A stretch of 64,000 nt of DNA from positions 124,001-188,000 of the forward strand of contig JAUIEC010000004.1 in assembly GCA_030428945.1 (NCBI GenBank), in the 5' to 3' direction. A model generated the notes under the pieces. It searched no databases. It saw nothing but the letters and a program-made list of their open reading frames with translations, and had not been told where the DNA came from. Made by a program: the position numbers and the translations under genes. This stretch comes from Phycisphaerae bacterium. GTDB lineage: Bacteria > Planctomycetota > Phycisphaerae > UBA1845 > Fen-1342. Below are positions 20,911-30,051 of this stretch, piece after piece. Numbering within the stretch: the stretch's first letter is position 1; each line of letters opens with the position of its first letter.

Positions 20911-22194
20911 GTGTTCGCACCGCAGGAAGAATCCCTGACACGGGCTGAACTGGATCGCCTGCAGCGCCGCCGCCTGGCGGAACTGCTGGAGGTGGTCTGT
21001 CGTCAGAACCCGTTCTACCGCCGGCGACTGGACGGCGTCCGTTTTGATCCGGCGCGTGATCCGCTGGACGTGCTGCCGGTCACCATGCGGGCTGACCTGC
21101 AGGATGACCAGGCCGCCCATCCGCCGTACGGCAGCAATCTCTCCTTCCCGATCCAGGACTACACCCGGCTGCACCAGACCTCGGGCTCGTCGGCCGCGGC
21201 GCCGCTGCGGTGGCTCGACACGCGGGCGGGCTGGGACTGGTGGAAGAAGTGCTGGGGCGTGGTGTACGCCGGCTGCGGCGTGACGCCGGCGGACCGGATC
21301 GTCTTCCCGTTTTCGTTCGGGCCGTTCGTCGGTTTCTGGTCGGCGTTCGAAGCGGCGCAGATGCGGGGCAACCTGTGCCTGGCGGCCGGGGGAATGACGA
21401 GCCTGGCGCGGCTGCAGTACCTGCTGACGAACGAGGCGACGGTGGTCTGCTGCACGCCGACCTATGCGCTGCACCTGGCGCAGCTTGCGCGGCGCGAGGG
21501 GCTTGATCTGCCCGCCAGCGCCGTGCGGGCCCTGATCGTCGCGGGCGAACCGGGCGGCAACGTGCCGGCCGTCCGCTCGGCGATCGAGCAGGGCTGGGGC
21601 GCCCGGGTGTTCGACCACGCCGGGATGACCGAGATGGGGGCGTGGGGGTTCGAGCCCGAGGAGGCCCCGGGCGGGCTGCACGTGATCGAGAGCGAGTTCA
21701 TCGCCGAGGTCCGTGACGCCGACGGTCAGCGGGTGCCGGCGGGGGAATCGGGCGAACTGATCCTGACGAATCTCGGCCGGACGGGCAGTCCGCTGATCCG
21801 CTATCGGACGGGGGACATCGTGCGTCCGGCCGCGGAGGCGGTGCGGGCGGGTCGCTGGTTCCTGCGGCTGGAGGGCGGCATCCTTGGCCGGGCGGACGAC
21901 ATGCTGATCGTGCGGGGCAACAACCTGTTTCCGGCGGCGCTGGAGGACGTGGTCCGGGCCGAGCCGGGTGTGCTGGAGTACCGTTACCAGATCTGTCGCG
22001 ACGGTCCGCGCAGCGATCTGCGTCTGATTGTCGAGCCGTCCGAGGGCGTGGACGCGGAAGAACTGTGCGAGCGGATCGGGGAGCGGATCCGGGCGCGATT
22101 TCACTTTCGTCCGTCGGTGGTGCTGGCGGGCCCGGACGGACTGGAACGATTTGAACTGAAGGCTCGCCGCCGACTGCCGGACGCGTCCGGTTGA
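20911..22194 (+). CDS. Phenylacetate-CoA ligase-like adenylate-forming enzyme
   Basis: A 427-residue PaaK-type enzyme with GTG start. PaaK enzymes activate an aryl carboxylic acid as the AMP ester and then as the CoA thioester. Visible: an N-terminal helical part with LLEVVCRQNPFYRRRL, the P-loop position TSGSSAAAPLRW, which is altered from the usual TSGTTGKP and lacks its lysine, then AGEPGG, FDHAGMTEMGAWGFE (equivalent of YGxTE), YRTGDIV, and a C-terminal lid with GGILGRADDMLIVRGNNLFPAALEDVV. The lid shows that the protein is full length. It may activate an aromatic acid in the pathway encoded downstream (26008-33233), although two beta-propeller genes lie between. Confidence 0.85.
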   Translation: MFAPQEESLTRAELDRLQRRRLAELLEVVCRQNPFYRRRLDGVRFDPARDPLDVLPVTMRADLQDDQAAHPPYGSNLSFPIQDYTRLHQTSGSSAAAPLRWLDTRAGWDWWKKCWGVVYAGCGVTPADRIVFPFSFGPFVGFWSAFEAAQMRGNLCLAAGGMTSLARLQYLLTNEATVVCCTPTYALHLAQLARREGLDLPASAVRALIVAGEPGGNVPAVRSAIEQGWGARVFDHAGMTEMGAWGFEPEEAPGGLHVIESEFIAEVRDADGQRVPAGESGELILTNLGRTGSPLIRYRTGDIVRPAAEAVRAGRWFLRLEGGILGRADDMLIVRGNNLFPAALEDVVRAEPGVLEYRYQICRDGPRSDLRLIVEPSEGVDAEELCERIGERIRARFHFRPSVVLAGPDGLERFELKARRRLPDASG

Positions 22195-22286
22195 GAAGCG
22201 GGCGGCGGTCGTTTAATCGCCGCGGCGAAGCGGTTACCCTGTCGCAGGCGAACGTGCTTTTCCGCAACGAACGAAGGAGCGTTGGA

Positions 22287-24521
22287 ATGAAAACCGTATG
22301 GAGTTGCCTTTGTGGCGTGCTGCTGCTGGGCGGCACGGCCTTCGGCTCGGACTGGGTATCGTGGCGCGGGCCATTCGATTCCGGCCTGGCGCCGGAAAGC
22401 GCCGTGGTTCACACGTGGGACATCGGCGGTGAGAACGTGCTCTGGCGACTGCCGTTCGGCGGGCGCAGCACTCCCGTGATTCACGACGGGCGGGTGTTCT
22501 TCAACGCCCCGGTCGGCGAGGGCGAGATGCGCCGCGAGCGGGTCGTCTGCGTGGATGAGAGCACCGGCAAGGTGATCTGGGAGAACGCGTTCAACGTCTT
22601 CCACACCGACATCGTCGAGAACCGCGTGGCGTGGACGGCGGTGGCGGTCGATCCGCAGAGCGGCAACGTCTACTGCCACGGCACCGGCGGACAACTGCTG
22701 TGCTGGAACCGCGACGGCAAGCTGCTCTGGGAACGCTCGCTGACCGAGGAGTTCGGCCGGATCAGCGGATACGGCGGCCGGCTGATGACGCCGATCGTCG
22801 ACGAGGACCGGGTGGTGGTCAGCTACCTGAGTTCGAGCTGGGGCAAGAACGCCAAGGGTGCCCACCGCTACTTCGCGTTCGACAAGAACACCGGAGCGGT
22901 CCGCTGGATCTCGGCGATGCCGGGGCGGCCGCTGGACACGACCTACGCGACGCCGACGGTCGGTGTCGTGGCGGGTCGCCGCCTGCTGATCGCGCCGGCG
23001 GCCGACGGGCATGTCTACGGGATGCTGGCCCGCACGGGCGAGATCGTCTGGAGCTACCAGCTTTCGAAGCGCGGGTTGAACGTCTCGGCCGTGCTGGACG
23101 GCAACCGGGTGTACGTCGCGCACAGCGAGGAGAACTACAACACGACGGAAATGGGCGCGGTGCTGTGCATCGACGCCAGCCTGACGGGTGACATCACCGG
23201 GCACGGCGCGCTGTGGCGGGTGGACGGACTGAACGTCGGGTACGCCTCGCCGGCGCTGGCGAACGATCGCCTGTACGTGGTGACCAATGACGCCGACCTG
23301 TTCGCGATGGACGCGAAGGACGGGCGGGTGATCTGGGAGCAGAACATCGGACGGGTCGGCAAGGGTTCGCCGACGGTGACGGCCGACGGTTACATCTACA
23401 TCGGCGAGCAGAACGGTCTGTTCCACATTCTGCAGGACAAGGGTGACGCCTGTGCGGTGCTGAAGTCGCACAAGTTCGAGCGGGCCGACGGCCTGGTCGA
23501 CGAGATCTTCGGCTCGCCCGCGGTGGTCAACGGGCGGGTGTTCCTGCTGACCCGCTACAACACGCTGTGCCTTGGCAGTCGTGAGCCGGCCCCGCGTCTG
23601 GAGATCAGCCGTCGTCCGCCGGCCGCCGAGCAGACCGGTGGCGCGACCGCGTCGCTGCTGCTGACGCCGGCGGAGATCACGCTGGCGCCGGGCGAATCGG
23701 TCGATCTGCAGGTGCTGGGCTTCAACAGTCACGGGGCTCCGACCGGGACGATGACCGAGCAGGCCGCGTTCGTGGCCGAGGGCGTCAAGGGCACGCTGAA
23801 CGGCGGGACCTTCACGGCCGACAGTGCCGGGGTCTACTCGGCCGGGACGGTGACGGCCGAGATCGGCGGTCAGTCGGCCGAGGCGCGGATCCGGGTGATT
23901 CCGCCGCTGCCGATCACGCTGGACTTCGACGGGCTTCCGGAAGGTGCGTTGCCGGCCGGCTGGAACGGTGTCGGTCTGCGGGTGCGGGTCGAGGCGTTCG
24001 AAGGCGAGCGGGTGCTGCGGAAGGTGACGGACAAGGCTCGTCCGCAGCCGCCGTTCATGCGTCTGCGCGGCTACGGAACGATGCCGATCGCGGGCGGTTA
24101 CACGACCGAGGTGGAGATGCGGAGCGGCAAGTCCGGCAACCAGTGGGTCAGCTACAAGCCGGACATGGGGCTGATCAATTCGCGTTACCGCTTCATCATG
24201 CTGGGGGCCGACAAGGCGCTGCGGATCGAAAGCTGGTCGCCGATTCCACGGCTGCAGAAGGACGTCCCGTTCGAGTACGAGCCGGACACCTGGTACCACG
24301 CGAAGTTCGAGGTGCGTCCGGACGGTGACGCGGCGCTCTGCCGGGCGAAGGTCTGGAAGCGTGGGACGGACGAGCCGACGGACTGGAGCATCTCGGTGCG
24401 GGATCCGAGCCCGAACCGCGAGGGCAGTGCCGGGCTGTACTGCTACTCGGCCGGAACGACGGCGACGCAGGACGGACCGGTGACCTATTTCGACAACTTC
24501 AAAGTCTACAAGGACGAATAA
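22287..24521 (+). CDS. Exported PQQ-like beta-propeller with C-terminal LamG-like domain
   Basis: A 744-residue protein. The start is ATG 22287 with AAGGAG upstream, and [21 protein letters not shown] is a signal peptide. Residues about 25-430 are PQQ-like (quinoprotein-fold) propeller blades, each with a pattern like [26 protein letters not shown] or [13 protein letters not shown]. Residues about 455-550 form an Ig/Big-like segment ([20 protein letters not shown]), and about 560-744 a concanavalin/LamG-like beta-sandwich ([20 protein letters not shown]...[13 protein letters not shown]). Such propellers mostly act as binding scaffolds, and no catalytic quinoprotein dehydrogenase residues are evident. 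Only two bases separate it from the next propeller gene. Confidence 0.88.
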   Translation: MKTVWSCLCGVLLLGGTAFGSDWVSWRGPFDSGLAPESAVVHTWDIGGENVLWRLPFGGRSTPVIHDGRVFFNAPVGEGEMRRERVVCVDESTGKVIWENAFNVFHTDIVENRVAWTAVAVDPQSGNVYCHGTGGQLLCWNRDGKLLWERSLTEEFGRISGYGGRLMTPIVDEDRVVVSYLSSSWGKNAKGAHRYFAFDKNTGAVRWISAMPGRPLDTTYATPTVGVVAGRRLLIAPAADGHVYGMLARTGEIVWSYQLSKRGLNVSAVLDGNRVYVAHSEENYNTTEMGAVLCIDASLTGDITGHGALWRVDGLNVGYASPALANDRLYVVTNDADLFAMDAKDGRVIWEQNIGRVGKGSPTVTADGYIYIGEQNGLFHILQDKGDACAVLKSHKFERADGLVDEIFGSPAVVNGRVFLLTRYNTLCLGSREPAPRLEISRRPPAAEQTGGATASLLLTPAEITLAPGESVDLQVLGFNSHGAPTGTMTEQAAFVAEGVKGTLNGGTFTADSAGVYSAGTVTAEIGGQSAEARIRVIPPLPITLDFDGLPEGALPAGWNGVGLRVRVEAFEGERVLRKVTDKARPQPPFMRLRGYGTMPIAGGYTTEVEMRSGKSGNQWVSYKPDMGLINSRYRFIMLGADKALRIESWSPIPRLQKDVPFEYEPDTWYHAKFEVRPDGDAALCRAKVWKRGTDEPTDWSISVRDPSPNREGSAGLYCYSAGTTATQDGPVTYFDNFKVYKDE

Positions 24522-24523
24522 TC

Positions 24524-25984
24524 GTGAAGAGCATGACCGCATGGATCGTGGCGTTCGGGGTACTCCCGGCCGCAGGGGCCGACAACCAGGCCCGCAAGGG
24601 TGACTGGCCGATGTGGGGCGGTCGTCCGGACCGCAACATGGTGTCGGACGAGACGGGGATTCCGGCCGGCTTCGACATCAAGACGGGGGAGAACATCGCC
24701 TGGACGGCGCAGCTTGGTTCGCAGACGTACGGCAACCCGGTGATCGTCGACGGCAAGGTGCTGGTCGGGACGAACAACGGGGCGGAACTGCGTGAGGGGA
24801 TCAAGGGCGACAAGGGCGTGATCCTGTGCTTCGACGAGGAGAGCGGCAAGCTGCTCTGGCAGGCGACGCACGACAAGCTGCCGACCGGGCGGGTGAACGA
24901 CTGGCCGGAGCAGGGGATCTGTTCGGCGCCGGTGATCGAGAACGGGCGGGCGTACTACGTCAGCAACCGCTGCGAGCTGGTCTGCGCGGATCTCGAAGGT
25001 TTCCTGGACGGCGAGAACGACGGTCCGTTCAAGGACGAGAAGTACGCGGAGAAGACGGACGGGGACTTCATCTGGGTGCTGGACATGATCGGCACGATGG
25101 GGGCCTTTCCGCACAACCTGGCGACCTCGTCGCCGGTGATCGGCGGTGACCTGGTGTTCGTCGAGACCTCGAACGGGGTCGACGAGGCGCACCTGAACCT
25201 GCCGACGCCGCAGGCCCCGTCGTTCGTGGCGGTCAACAAGCACACCGGCGAGATCGTCTGGGCGAACGCGGCCCCGGGCAAGAACGTGCTGCACGGGCAG
25301 TGGTCCTCGCCGGCGTACGGCGAGATCGGCGGGCAGGCGCAGGTGATCTTCCCGGGCGGTGACGGCTGGTGCTACAGCTTCGAGCCGAAGACCGGCGAGC
25401 TGCTGTGGAAGTTCGACCTGAACCCGAAGGACTCGCTCTGGGAACTGGGCGGGCGCGGGACGCGGAACAACATCATCGCCACGCCGGTGATCCACGACGA
25501 CGCGGTCTTCCTGTGCGTCGGGCAGGACCCCGAGCACGGGGAAGGCGTCGGGCACCTGTTCCGGATCGATGCGACCAAGCGGGGCGACATCACCGAGAGC
25601 GGCGCGATGTGGCACGTCGGCGGCAAGGAGTTCCACCGCTCGATGTCGACGGTCGCGATCAAGGACGGGCTGTGCTACGCGGCCGACCTGAGCGGCTTCC
25701 TGTACTGCCTGGATGTCGAGACCGGCAAGCGTTACTGGCGCTATGATACGATGGCGGCGCTGTGGGGCTCGCCGTACGTGGTGGACGGAAAGGTCTTCCT
25801 GGGCGACGAGGACGGTGAACTGGCGGTCCTGGCGCATGGGAAGGAAATGAAGGAACTGGGCACGATCGACTGCGGCAGTTCGGTCTACACCACGCCGGTG
25901 GTTTCGAACGGGCGGATGTACGTGACCAGTCGCAACCGCCTGTACGTGATCAAGCAGGGTGCCAGGCTCCAGCGGACCGAGTAG
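24524..25984 (+). CDS. Exported PQQ-like beta-propeller protein
   Basis: A 486-residue protein with GTG start and a short signal-like N-terminus ([20 protein letters not shown]). Blade motifs recur: [52 protein letters not shown]. The opening [18 protein letters not shown] is the usual start of these planctomycete outer-membrane-type propellers. It is probably periplasmic and non-enzymatic or a binding module. It is translationally close to the gene before it and 23 bases ahead of the LuxE/PaaK-like gene, so all three are likely in one transcript. Confidence 0.87.
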   Translation: MKSMTAWIVAFGVLPAAGADNQARKGDWPMWGGRPDRNMVSDETGIPAGFDIKTGENIAWTAQLGSQTYGNPVIVDGKVLVGTNNGAELREGIKGDKGVILCFDEESGKLLWQATHDKLPTGRVNDWPEQGICSAPVIENGRAYYVSNRCELVCADLEGFLDGENDGPFKDEKYAEKTDGDFIWVLDMIGTMGAFPHNLATSSPVIGGDLVFVETSNGVDEAHLNLPTPQAPSFVAVNKHTGEIVWANAAPGKNVLHGQWSSPAYGEIGGQAQVIFPGGDGWCYSFEPKTGELLWKFDLNPKDSLWELGGRGTRNNIIATPVIHDDAVFLCVGQDPEHGEGVGHLFRIDATKRGDITESGAMWHVGGKEFHRSMSTVAIKDGLCYAADLSGFLYCLDVETGKRYWRYDTMAALWGSPYVVDGKVFLGDEDGELAVLAHGKEMKELGTIDCGSSVYTTPVVSNGRMYVTSRNRLYVIKQGARLQRTE

Positions 25985-26007
25985 GGCAAACGGAGGGTTC
26001 CGGAACG

Positions 26008-27102
26008 ATGGGCGTCTCAACGGCTCAATCCCTGGACGAGCGTGTGGCCGCGGCCCAGCAGCGGCTGGACGCGCACGTTCGTGACATCGTGCAATGGCAT
26101 TTCGATCCGGCGACGGGCTGTCCGTTCTGGCTCGAGTATGCCGAGAAGCTCAACTGGGATCCGCGGCGCGAGGTGCAGACCTACGCGGACCTGGACAAGT
26201 TCGATCCGTTCGAGGACGAATGGCTGCGGGGCGGCCCGGTCCGCCGCTGGGTTCCGCGGGCCTATGCGAAGGACCCGATCTACGTCTTCGAGACGGGCGG
26301 CAGCACCGGGGTGCCGAAGAGCCGGATCAACATCAACGATTTCCGGATCGACTACGAGATCTTTTCCGAGACGCTCAGCGACACGGCCTTCCCGCGTGGC
26401 AAGGACTGGCTGATGCTCGGCCCGAGCGGCCCGCGGCGGCTGCGGCTGGCGGTCGAGCACCTGGCGCAGCATCGGGGCGGGATCGCGTTCTGCGTGGACC
26501 TGGATCCGCGCTGGGTGGTCAAGCTGACCCGGTCCGGGCGGCTGCGCGAGATGCACGAGTACAAGGAGCACGTGATTCAGCAGGCCCTGACGCTGCTGCG
26601 GAGTCACAAGGACATCGAGTGCATCTTCACGACGCCGAAGCTGCTCGAAGCGATCTGCGAGCGGATTTCGCTGGTCGATGTCGGCATCAAGGGCGTCTTC
26701 TGCGGCGGGACGCAGTTGACCGCCCAGTTCCACCGCTTCGCCCGCGAGGAACTGCTCGAGGGGCAGATCGAGTTCGTGCCGACCTACGGCAACACGCTGA
26801 TGGGACTCGCCTGCCACAAGCCGTTCGATCCGGCCGACAACTACAGCGTGATCTACTACCCGCCGGTTCCGCGGGCCCGGATCGAGGTCGTGCAGCCGGA
26901 CAACCCGACCGAACTGGTGGGCTACGGCGAGGTCGGACGCGTGCGGCTGACGACGCTGACGAAGGAATTCTTCATGCCGCGCTTCATGGAGCGTGACGAA
27001 GCCGTCCGGCATCGCCCGTGCGATCCGTATCCGTGGGACGGGGCCGGTGATGTCCGCCCGTTCAGCGGGTTCGCCACACCGATCGTCGAAGGCGTGTACT
27101 AG
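26008..27102 (+). CDS. LuxE/PaaK-like acyl (aryl) adenylating enzyme, core domain only
   Basis: A 364-residue protein with the adenylate-forming core. It contains VFETGGSTGVPKSRININDF, which is the P-loop here with its lysine, DWLMLGPSGPRRLR, FTTPKLLEAI, GVFCGGTQL (equivalent of AGE), FVPTYGNTLMG (YGxT) and VGYGEVGRVRLT. It stops at PFSGFATPIVEGVY without the C-terminal lid that the 20911 protein has. That layout resembles LuxE acyl-protein synthetase, which works with a LuxC reductase, and the next gene encodes such a reductase. It probably activates a carboxylic acid for reduction. GGAGG precedes the ATG at a rather long distance. Confidence 0.8.
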   Translation: MGVSTAQSLDERVAAAQQRLDAHVRDIVQWHFDPATGCPFWLEYAEKLNWDPRREVQTYADLDKFDPFEDEWLRGGPVRRWVPRAYAKDPIYVFETGGSTGVPKSRININDFRIDYEIFSETLSDTAFPRGKDWLMLGPSGPRRLRLAVEHLAQHRGGIAFCVDLDPRWVVKLTRSGRLREMHEYKEHVIQQALTLLRSHKDIECIFTTPKLLEAICERISLVDVGIKGVFCGGTQLTAQFHRFAREELLEGQIEFVPTYGNTLMGLACHKPFDPADNYSVIYYPPVPRARIEVVQPDNPTELVGYGEVGRVRLTTLTKEFFMPRFMERDEAVRHRPCDPYPWDGAGDVRPFSGFATPIVEGVY

Positions 27103-27353
27103 TTTCGGTTTGATGGATCCAATCGCGTTGTTGCCGTCGTGAAACAGTGAAGGAGCGGAAGAGTGAAAGAGGGAAGAACGTCGCGAAACGGCCCTCTTGC
27201 ACTCCTTCGCATTTCCACCTCTTCACGGCTTTGGCAGTCATGTGCATCCGTCAAACACGACCTGACAGGGCAGGGAACAGGGGAAGAAGGAAGCGAGGGA
27301 GCGGGAGACGCAGGTCTCAGCCCGACCGCCTCTCTTGCCCGGGAGATTCTTCG
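27103..27353 (+). other. Purine-rich low-complexity spacer
   Basis: A 250-base gap interrupting the otherwise tight cluster. It begins with GTGAAACAGTGAAGGAGCGG and AAGAGTGAAAGAGGGAAG words and later contains GAAGGAAGCGAGGGAGCGGG, related to the GGGAGC repeat family. No gene is supported. Confidence 0.55.
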
Positions 27354-28787
27354 GTGCTGAACATACCGATTCTGCGTGCCGGCCAGGCCTACGAGAGCAT
27401 CGAGAAGGTCACGCTGGTGCATCACGCGACGGGTCAGCCGGTGGCCCGGATGAGCATGGCCAACTCGGGCCTGATCACCCGCGACCTGCACCGGATCGAT
27501 GACACGGTGCTCGAAGGGTTCACGGTCGACCAGTTGCAGGACATGTCGCGCAAGGCGGCCCGCCTGTTCCTCGAAGGGGACCTGCCGATCGGCGATCCGG
27601 CCGCGGGACAGACCCAGACCTTTGATGCGTACATCGAGGGACTCTCGGCCACGACCGGGATGCCGGTCGGCTACTGCCGGAAGAACGCGGCGAAGATCCA
27701 CCGGGTGATGGACGAGATCGACCTGGTGCTGGCCGGGCTGACGCGGGGGTTTCCGCGCGACGTGCTGGACCGCGGGTTCGGCTACCAGGACGGGCGCATG
27801 CTGAGTTTCTACCGGGCCGGGCGGACGTTCGGTGCGGTGCTGCCGAGCAACTCGCCGGGGGTGCACTCGCTGTGGATTCCGGCGATCGCGCTGAAGGCGC
27901 CGATCGCGCTGAAGCCGGGTCGCGAGGAGCCCTGGTCGCCGCTGCGGATCATCGCGGCGTTCATCGCGGCCGGCGTTCCGCGTGAGGCATTCAGTTTCTA
28001 TCCGACCGACCACGCCGGCGCGCACGCGCTGCTGGACGCGGTCGATCGTTCGATGCTGTTCGGCGATGCCAGCACGACGCGTCCGTACCGGGACGATCCG
28101 ACGGTCGAACTGCACGGTCCGGGTTTCAGCAAGATCCTGCTGGGCGACGACTGGGCCGACGACTGGCCGCGGCACCTGGACCTGATGGTGCAGTCGATCG
28201 CCGGCAACGCGGGGCGCTCGTGCATCAACTGTTCGGGAATCTGGACGCCGCGGAACGGACGGGCGATCGCCGAGGCGCTGGCCGAGCGTCTGGCCGGCGT
28301 CGAGGCCCTGCCGGCGGGCGACCCGCGGGCCGAGGTGGCGGCGTTCGCGCGGCCGGCGATGGCGGCGGGCATCTCGGCGATGATCGACGCTGAACTGCGC
28401 CAGGCGGGGGCGGTCGACCTGACCGAGCAGAAGCGCGGCAGCAGTCGGCTGGTGCAGCGGGACGGGGTCTCGTACCTGCTGCCGACGATCATCTGGTGCG
28501 AGGACAACGAGCATCCGCTGGCCAATCGCGAGTACCTGCTGCCGTTCGCGGCCGTGACCGAGTGTCCGACCCGCGATATGATTGACCGGATCGGTCCGAC
28601 GCTGATCGGGTCGGCCCTGACCGCCGACGAGGACTTCCGCCGCCGGCTGATGGCCGCGGCGAACATCGACCGGCTGAACCTGGGCGCCTTTCCGACCAAC
28701 CAGATCAGTTGGGATCAGCCGCACGAGGGGAACCTGTTCGAGCACCTGTACCGTCAGCGGGCCTTCCAGGTAGAGCCGGCCGCATGA
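27354..28787 (+). CDS. Aldehyde-dehydrogenase superfamily acyl reductase (LuxC-like role)
   Basis: A 477-residue enzyme, GTG start (MLNIPILRAGQAYESIEKV) with GGGAG upstream. The ALDH-fold NAD(P)-binding part shows RTFGAVLPSNSPGVHSLWIPAIALKAPIALKPG. The catalytic Cys is in AGRSCINCSGIW (about C290), the position of GQxC in the superfamily. The late segment NREYLLPFAAV resembles the EIFGPV block. Enzymes of this kind reduce an activated acyl group (CoA, AMP or enzyme thioester) to the aldehyde with NAD(P)H. With the adenylating enzyme before it and the alcohol dehydrogenase after it (ATGA overlap), it forms an acid-to-aldehyde-to-alcohol series. The substrate is unknown. Confidence 0.82.
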   Translation: MLNIPILRAGQAYESIEKVTLVHHATGQPVARMSMANSGLITRDLHRIDDTVLEGFTVDQLQDMSRKAARLFLEGDLPIGDPAAGQTQTFDAYIEGLSATTGMPVGYCRKNAAKIHRVMDEIDLVLAGLTRGFPRDVLDRGFGYQDGRMLSFYRAGRTFGAVLPSNSPGVHSLWIPAIALKAPIALKPGREEPWSPLRIIAAFIAAGVPREAFSFYPTDHAGAHALLDAVDRSMLFGDASTTRPYRDDPTVELHGPGFSKILLGDDWADDWPRHLDLMVQSIAGNAGRSCINCSGIWTPRNGRAIAEALAERLAGVEALPAGDPRAEVAAFARPAMAAGISAMIDAELRQAGAVDLTEQKRGSSRLVQRDGVSYLLPTIIWCEDNEHPLANREYLLPFAAVTECPTRDMIDRIGPTLIGSALTADEDFRRRLMAAANIDRLNLGAFPTNQISWDQPHEGNLFEHLYRQRAFQVEPAA

Positions 28788-29929
28788 GTGCTTCCACCGC
28801 CGGTCCGTTGCCCGCGTGTCTGCGTCATTCGCCGGTCGAGGTGCTGTTCGGCCCGGGGACGGTTGCGCAGTTGACGCCGCAGACGGCCCGTTTCGGGCAG
28901 CGGGTTCTGCTGGTGACCGACGGGGGCCTGGTGGGCTGCGGGCACGCGGAGCGGGCGGTGGCGTCGCTGCGGGCGGCGAAGCTGGACGTGGCGGTGTTCG
29001 ACGGTTCGGACGAGAACCCGACGACCGAGCACGTGGATCGCGGGCTGAAGATCGCGCGGGCCCATCGTCCGGAGGTGATCATCGGCTTCGGGGGCGGCAG
29101 TCCGATGGACTGTGCGAAGGGGATCAACATTCTCCTGACGCACGAGGGAACGATCCGCGACTACTGGGGCGTGAACAAGACGAGTCACCCGCTGCTGCCG
29201 ATGATCGCGGTGCCGACCACGTCGGGGACCGGGAGCGAGGCGCAGTCGTTCGCCCTGATCAGCGATTCCGAGACGCACGCCAAGATGGCCTGTGGTGACC
29301 GGCGTTTGCCGGCCGAGGGCGGTCTGCGTCCGCACGTGGCGATCCTGGATCCGGACCTGACGGCGACGGTGCCGGCCGGTGTGCGGGCGGCGACCGCGGT
29401 CGACGCGTTGACGCACGCGATCGAGACGGCCGGGACGCGGGTGCGCAACGAGATCAGCGCGGCGTTGTCGCGCGAGGCGTGGGACCTGTTGTCGCAGTTG
29501 CTGCCGGCGAGCCTGGAGGGCGACGCGGAAGCGCGGGCGGGAATGCAGCTTGGGGCGCACCTGGCGGGGGCGGCGATCGAGCAGTCGATGCTGGGGGCGG
29601 CCCACGCGATGGCGAATCCGCTGACGGCCCGCTACGGCATGACGCACGGGCACGCGGTCGGCCTGATGCTGCCGCCGGTCATGCAGTTCAACACGGAAGG
29701 CGGCAAGCACCCGTACGAAGCGCTCGGGCTGACGGCCGACGAGCTGATCGAGCGGTTCATCGAACTGCGCGCCCTGGCCGGCCTGCCGGAGATTCTGCGC
29801 GACACGGACATTCCGGAAGCGGACCTGCCGGAGCTGGCGGAACTGGCGAGCCAGCAGTGGACGGCCCAGTTCAACCCGCGCCCGGTCCAGGCCGCGGACC
29901 TGCTGCGTCTGTACCGCGCAGTCTGGTAG
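28784..29929 (+). CDS. Iron-containing alcohol dehydrogenase
   Basis: A 381-residue member of the group III (Fe-ADH) family. The nucleotide-binding GFGGGSPMDCAKGI, PTTSGTGSEAQ, and metal ligands in VDALTHAIE (Asp, His) and GAAHAMANPLTARYGMTHGHAVGLM (two His) are all present, so it should be active. It would interconvert the aldehyde made by the 27354 enzyme and the alcohol. The start overlaps the previous stop (ATGA), so the genes are translationally coupled. The stop codon TAG is part of a dispersed TIR repeat, suggesting that the repeat landed on the 3' end. Confidence 0.92.
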   Translation: MSASTAGPLPACLRHSPVEVLFGPGTVAQLTPQTARFGQRVLLVTDGGLVGCGHAERAVASLRAAKLDVAVFDGSDENPTTEHVDRGLKIARAHRPEVIIGFGGGSPMDCAKGINILLTHEGTIRDYWGVNKTSHPLLPMIAVPTTSGTGSEAQSFALISDSETHAKMACGDRRLPAEGGLRPHVAILDPDLTATVPAGVRAATAVDALTHAIETAGTRVRNEISAALSREAWDLLSQLLPASLEGDAEARAGMQLGAHLAGAAIEQSMLGAAHAMANPLTARYGMTHGHAVGLMLPPVMQFNTEGGKHPYEALGLTADELIERFIELRALAGLPEILRDTDIPEADLPELAELASQQWTAQFNPRPVQAADLLRLYRAVW

Positions 29930-29945
29930 GGTGCGTCGACGACGC
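29926..29945 (+). repeat. TIR element, left end only
   Basis: GTAGGGTGCGTCGACGACGC is the left end of the element seen complete at 11799, 12514 and 52368, with one altered triplet. Its TAG serves as the stop of the alcohol dehydrogenase. The right end is not found nearby. Confidence 0.6.
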
Positions 29946-30051
29946 GGCCGCGGCTGTGGGGCAACCGGCGAACTTGGTGCGCCGGTGGGGGCGTGGATCG
30001 GGTATACTCCCTGCATGGTGGTGCTGCCGAACCGAACAGGTGGATGTGTGC

